Shown here: positions 5,399-6,493 of the stretch, one piece after another | Numbering within the stretch: the first letter of the stretch is position 1 | How the letters are laid out: each line of letters starts with the position of its first letter | NCBI GenBank assembly: GCA_018969885.1 | Contig: JAGWXN010000189.1 | Span: 1 to 6,493 of the forward strand | Source of the DNA: Betaproteobacteria bacterium | GTDB lineage: Bacteria; Pseudomonadota; Gammaproteobacteria; Burkholderiales; Burkholderiaceae | Reading direction: 5' to 3' | DNA: 6,493 nt | Notes under the pieces: generated by a model | Databases searched by the model: none | What the model was told of the DNA's origin: nothing | Seen by the model: only the letters and a program-made list of their open reading frames with translations | Program-made: the position numbers and the translations under genes

Positions 5399-6493
5399 AT
5401 GCCGATTGAAGTTTTTCGTGGACAGACCTTTGCCTCGCGCGTTCAGGTGCTCATCATCGGAGCGGGTGCCTGCGGCACGATCGCCGGCCTGGCGGCCACC
5501 GAGCGCGGTGCTGAGGTGCTGATTCTCGAGCGCGATGCCAAGCCTTCCGGAAGCACTGCGCTGTCGGGCGGCCAGATTCCGGCCGCGGGCACGCGTTTTC
5601 AGCGTGAGGCCGGTCTGATGGATGACACGCCCGACCTGCTGTTTCAGGATATCGTCAACAAGGCGCACGGCGAGTGCGACCACGCCATCGCACGGCTCAT
5701 GGCGGAAGAATCGGGCAACACGGTGACGTGGCTGATCGACCGGCACCGTATACCGCTTGCGCCAGTGCTCGACTTTCAATACCCCGGTCATAGCCGGCCA
5801 CATATGCACGCCACGCCGCGGCGACTCGGCGACGAGTTGCATACCGCGCTGCTCGCGGCAATCGATCGCGAGGGCGTACCGATCGCCACGTCGGCGCAGG
5901 TTACCGACCTGTTTGCTGATGACAAAGGTGTGATCCACGGTGTACGGGTGCAGCGCCCCGATGGTTCGATCGAGGAAATCGGCTGCGACGCCTTGATCCT
6001 TGCCTGTAATGGCTATGGCGGCAACCGCGACATGCTTGCGCGCTACATTCCCGAGGGCGCCGATCTTTTTTACGAGGGTCATGTCGGCAATCAGGGGGAT
6101 GCGGTGCGCTGGGGTGAGGCGATGGGCGCATCGGTGCGCGACATGGGCTCGTTCCAGGGTCACGGCGCGGTCGCATGGCCTGCAGCCACCCACCTCAGCT
6201 GGCCCACCATCACCGAGGGCGGTTTTCATGTGAACCGGAGCGGAAAGCGCTTCTCAAACGAAAATTCCGGCTACTCAGAGCAGGCGCTTCATGTGCACCG
6301 GCAGCCTGAAAAATTCGCCTGGGCAATCTGGGATCAGCGTGGGGAAACCATCGCGTATCGGCAGGAAAGCCATGTGAAGGCGGTGGAATCGGGTTGCGTG
6401 AAGCGCTGTGACAGCATCGCCGATATCGCCCGCGTGACCGGGTGTGACCTCGCCGTGATTGAGGCAACTTTTGCCGAGGTGGCGGCCTGCGCA
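5399..6493 (+). CDS. FAD-dependent oxidoreductase, fumarate reductase/ketosteroid dehydrogenase/tricarballylate dehydrogenase-like (3' truncated)
   Basis: An open frame of 365 codons runs from the ATG at 5399 off the right edge with no stop. AGGA at 5387-5390 lies eight bases upstream. The N-terminus carries a dinucleotide-binding fold: LIIGAGACGTIAG (18-30) with GxGxxG, ending at Glu44 of LILERD, which would hold the FAD ribose. Next come GSTALSGGQIPAAGT (51-65) and, later, GNQGDAVRWGEAMGA (230-244) and GGFHVNRSGKRFSNEN (274-289), in the order seen in FAD_binding_2 flavoproteins that reduce or introduce C=C bonds next to carbonyl or carboxyl groups. I see no signal peptide and no haem CxxCH, so a soluble cytoplasmic enzyme is likely. 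The TRD tripeptide common after the RF-x-NE motif in fumarate reductases is absent (NSGYSEQ, 289-295). About 100-150 residues are probably missing. Its position 64 bases behind dctM suggests it acts on the imported acid. Confidence 0.85.
   Translation, partial: MPIEVFRGQTFASRVQVLIIGAGACGTIAGLAATERGAEVLILERDAKPSGSTALSGGQIPAAGTRFQREAGLMDDTPDLLFQDIVNKAHGECDHAIARLMAEESGNTVTWLIDRHRIPLAPVLDFQYPGHSRPHMHATPRRLGDELHTALLAAIDREGVPIATSAQVTDLFADDKGVIHGVRVQRPDGSIEEIGCDALILACNGYGGNRDMLARYIPEGADLFYEGHVGNQGDAVRWGEAMGASVRDMGSFQGHGAVAWPAATHLSWPTITEGGFHVNRSGKRFSNENSGYSEQALHVHRQPEKFAWAIWDQRGETIAYRQESHVKAVESGCVKRCDSIADIARVTGCDLAVIEATFAEVAACA

Noticed and set aside
5369..6229. A 286-codon open frame on the - strand opposite the flavoprotein
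   Set aside because: The + strand frame has clear FAD-binding motifs, a ribosome binding site and continuous coding. The antisense frame has no recognisable domain and is a by-product of GC-rich third codon positions.

Overview
The window is GC-rich bacterial DNA with tightly packed genes, strong G/C preference at third codon positions and AGGA-type ribosome binding sites in front of nearly every gene. The gene content (a DctP/DctQ/DctM-type TRAP transporter, an Asp/Glu/hydantoin-racemase-family enzyme, a medium-chain dehydrogenase and a fumarate-reductase/ketosteroid-dehydrogenase-like flavoprotein) is typical of the catabolic loci of Betaproteobacteria, especially Burkholderiales. That placement is inferred from style and content, not from a marker gene.

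Layout. Bases 1-107 are the last 34 codons of an unidentified + strand gene. Bases 203-1042 (+) encode a 279-residue Asp/Glu/hydantoin racemase family protein. Converging on it is a 355-residue zinc-type alcohol dehydrogenase/quinone oxidoreductase-like gene on the - strand (1079-2146); a perfect 16-bp palindrome lies in the 36-bp gap. A divergent intergenic region (2147-2333) follows, with a candidate sigma-70 promoter and a possible operator. Then comes a + strand run: dctP (2334-3365, periplasmic binding protein), dctQ (3428-3964, small membrane subunit), dctM (4012-5334, large membrane subunit) and an FAD-dependent oxidoreductase (5399 to beyond the window end). The + strand genes of this run are separated by short gaps of 47-64 bases.

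How it fits together. The three TRAP subunits would import an organic acid using an ion gradient: DctP captures it in the periplasm and DctQM moves it across the inner membrane. The flavoprotein just downstream has no visible export signal and would oxidise or reduce the acid or a derivative in the cytoplasm. The racemase-like enzyme and the dehydrogenase next door plausibly act in the same pathway as isomerase/racemase/lyase and as NAD(P)-dependent oxidoreductase. The substrate cannot be read from the sequence.

Most notable details: a textbook intrinsic terminator sits between dctP and dctQ inside the transporter operon, probably making binding protein in excess of membrane subunits; the racemase-like protein keeps the first active-site cysteine but appears to have Asp in place of the second; and the dehydrogenase keeps its four structural-zinc cysteines while lacking the usual catalytic-zinc ligands. 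No RNA genes, insertion sequences, CRISPR arrays or phage genes were seen. The overall picture is a coherent but fairly ordinary uptake-plus-catabolism locus with unusual active-site details, not an obviously new kind of system.
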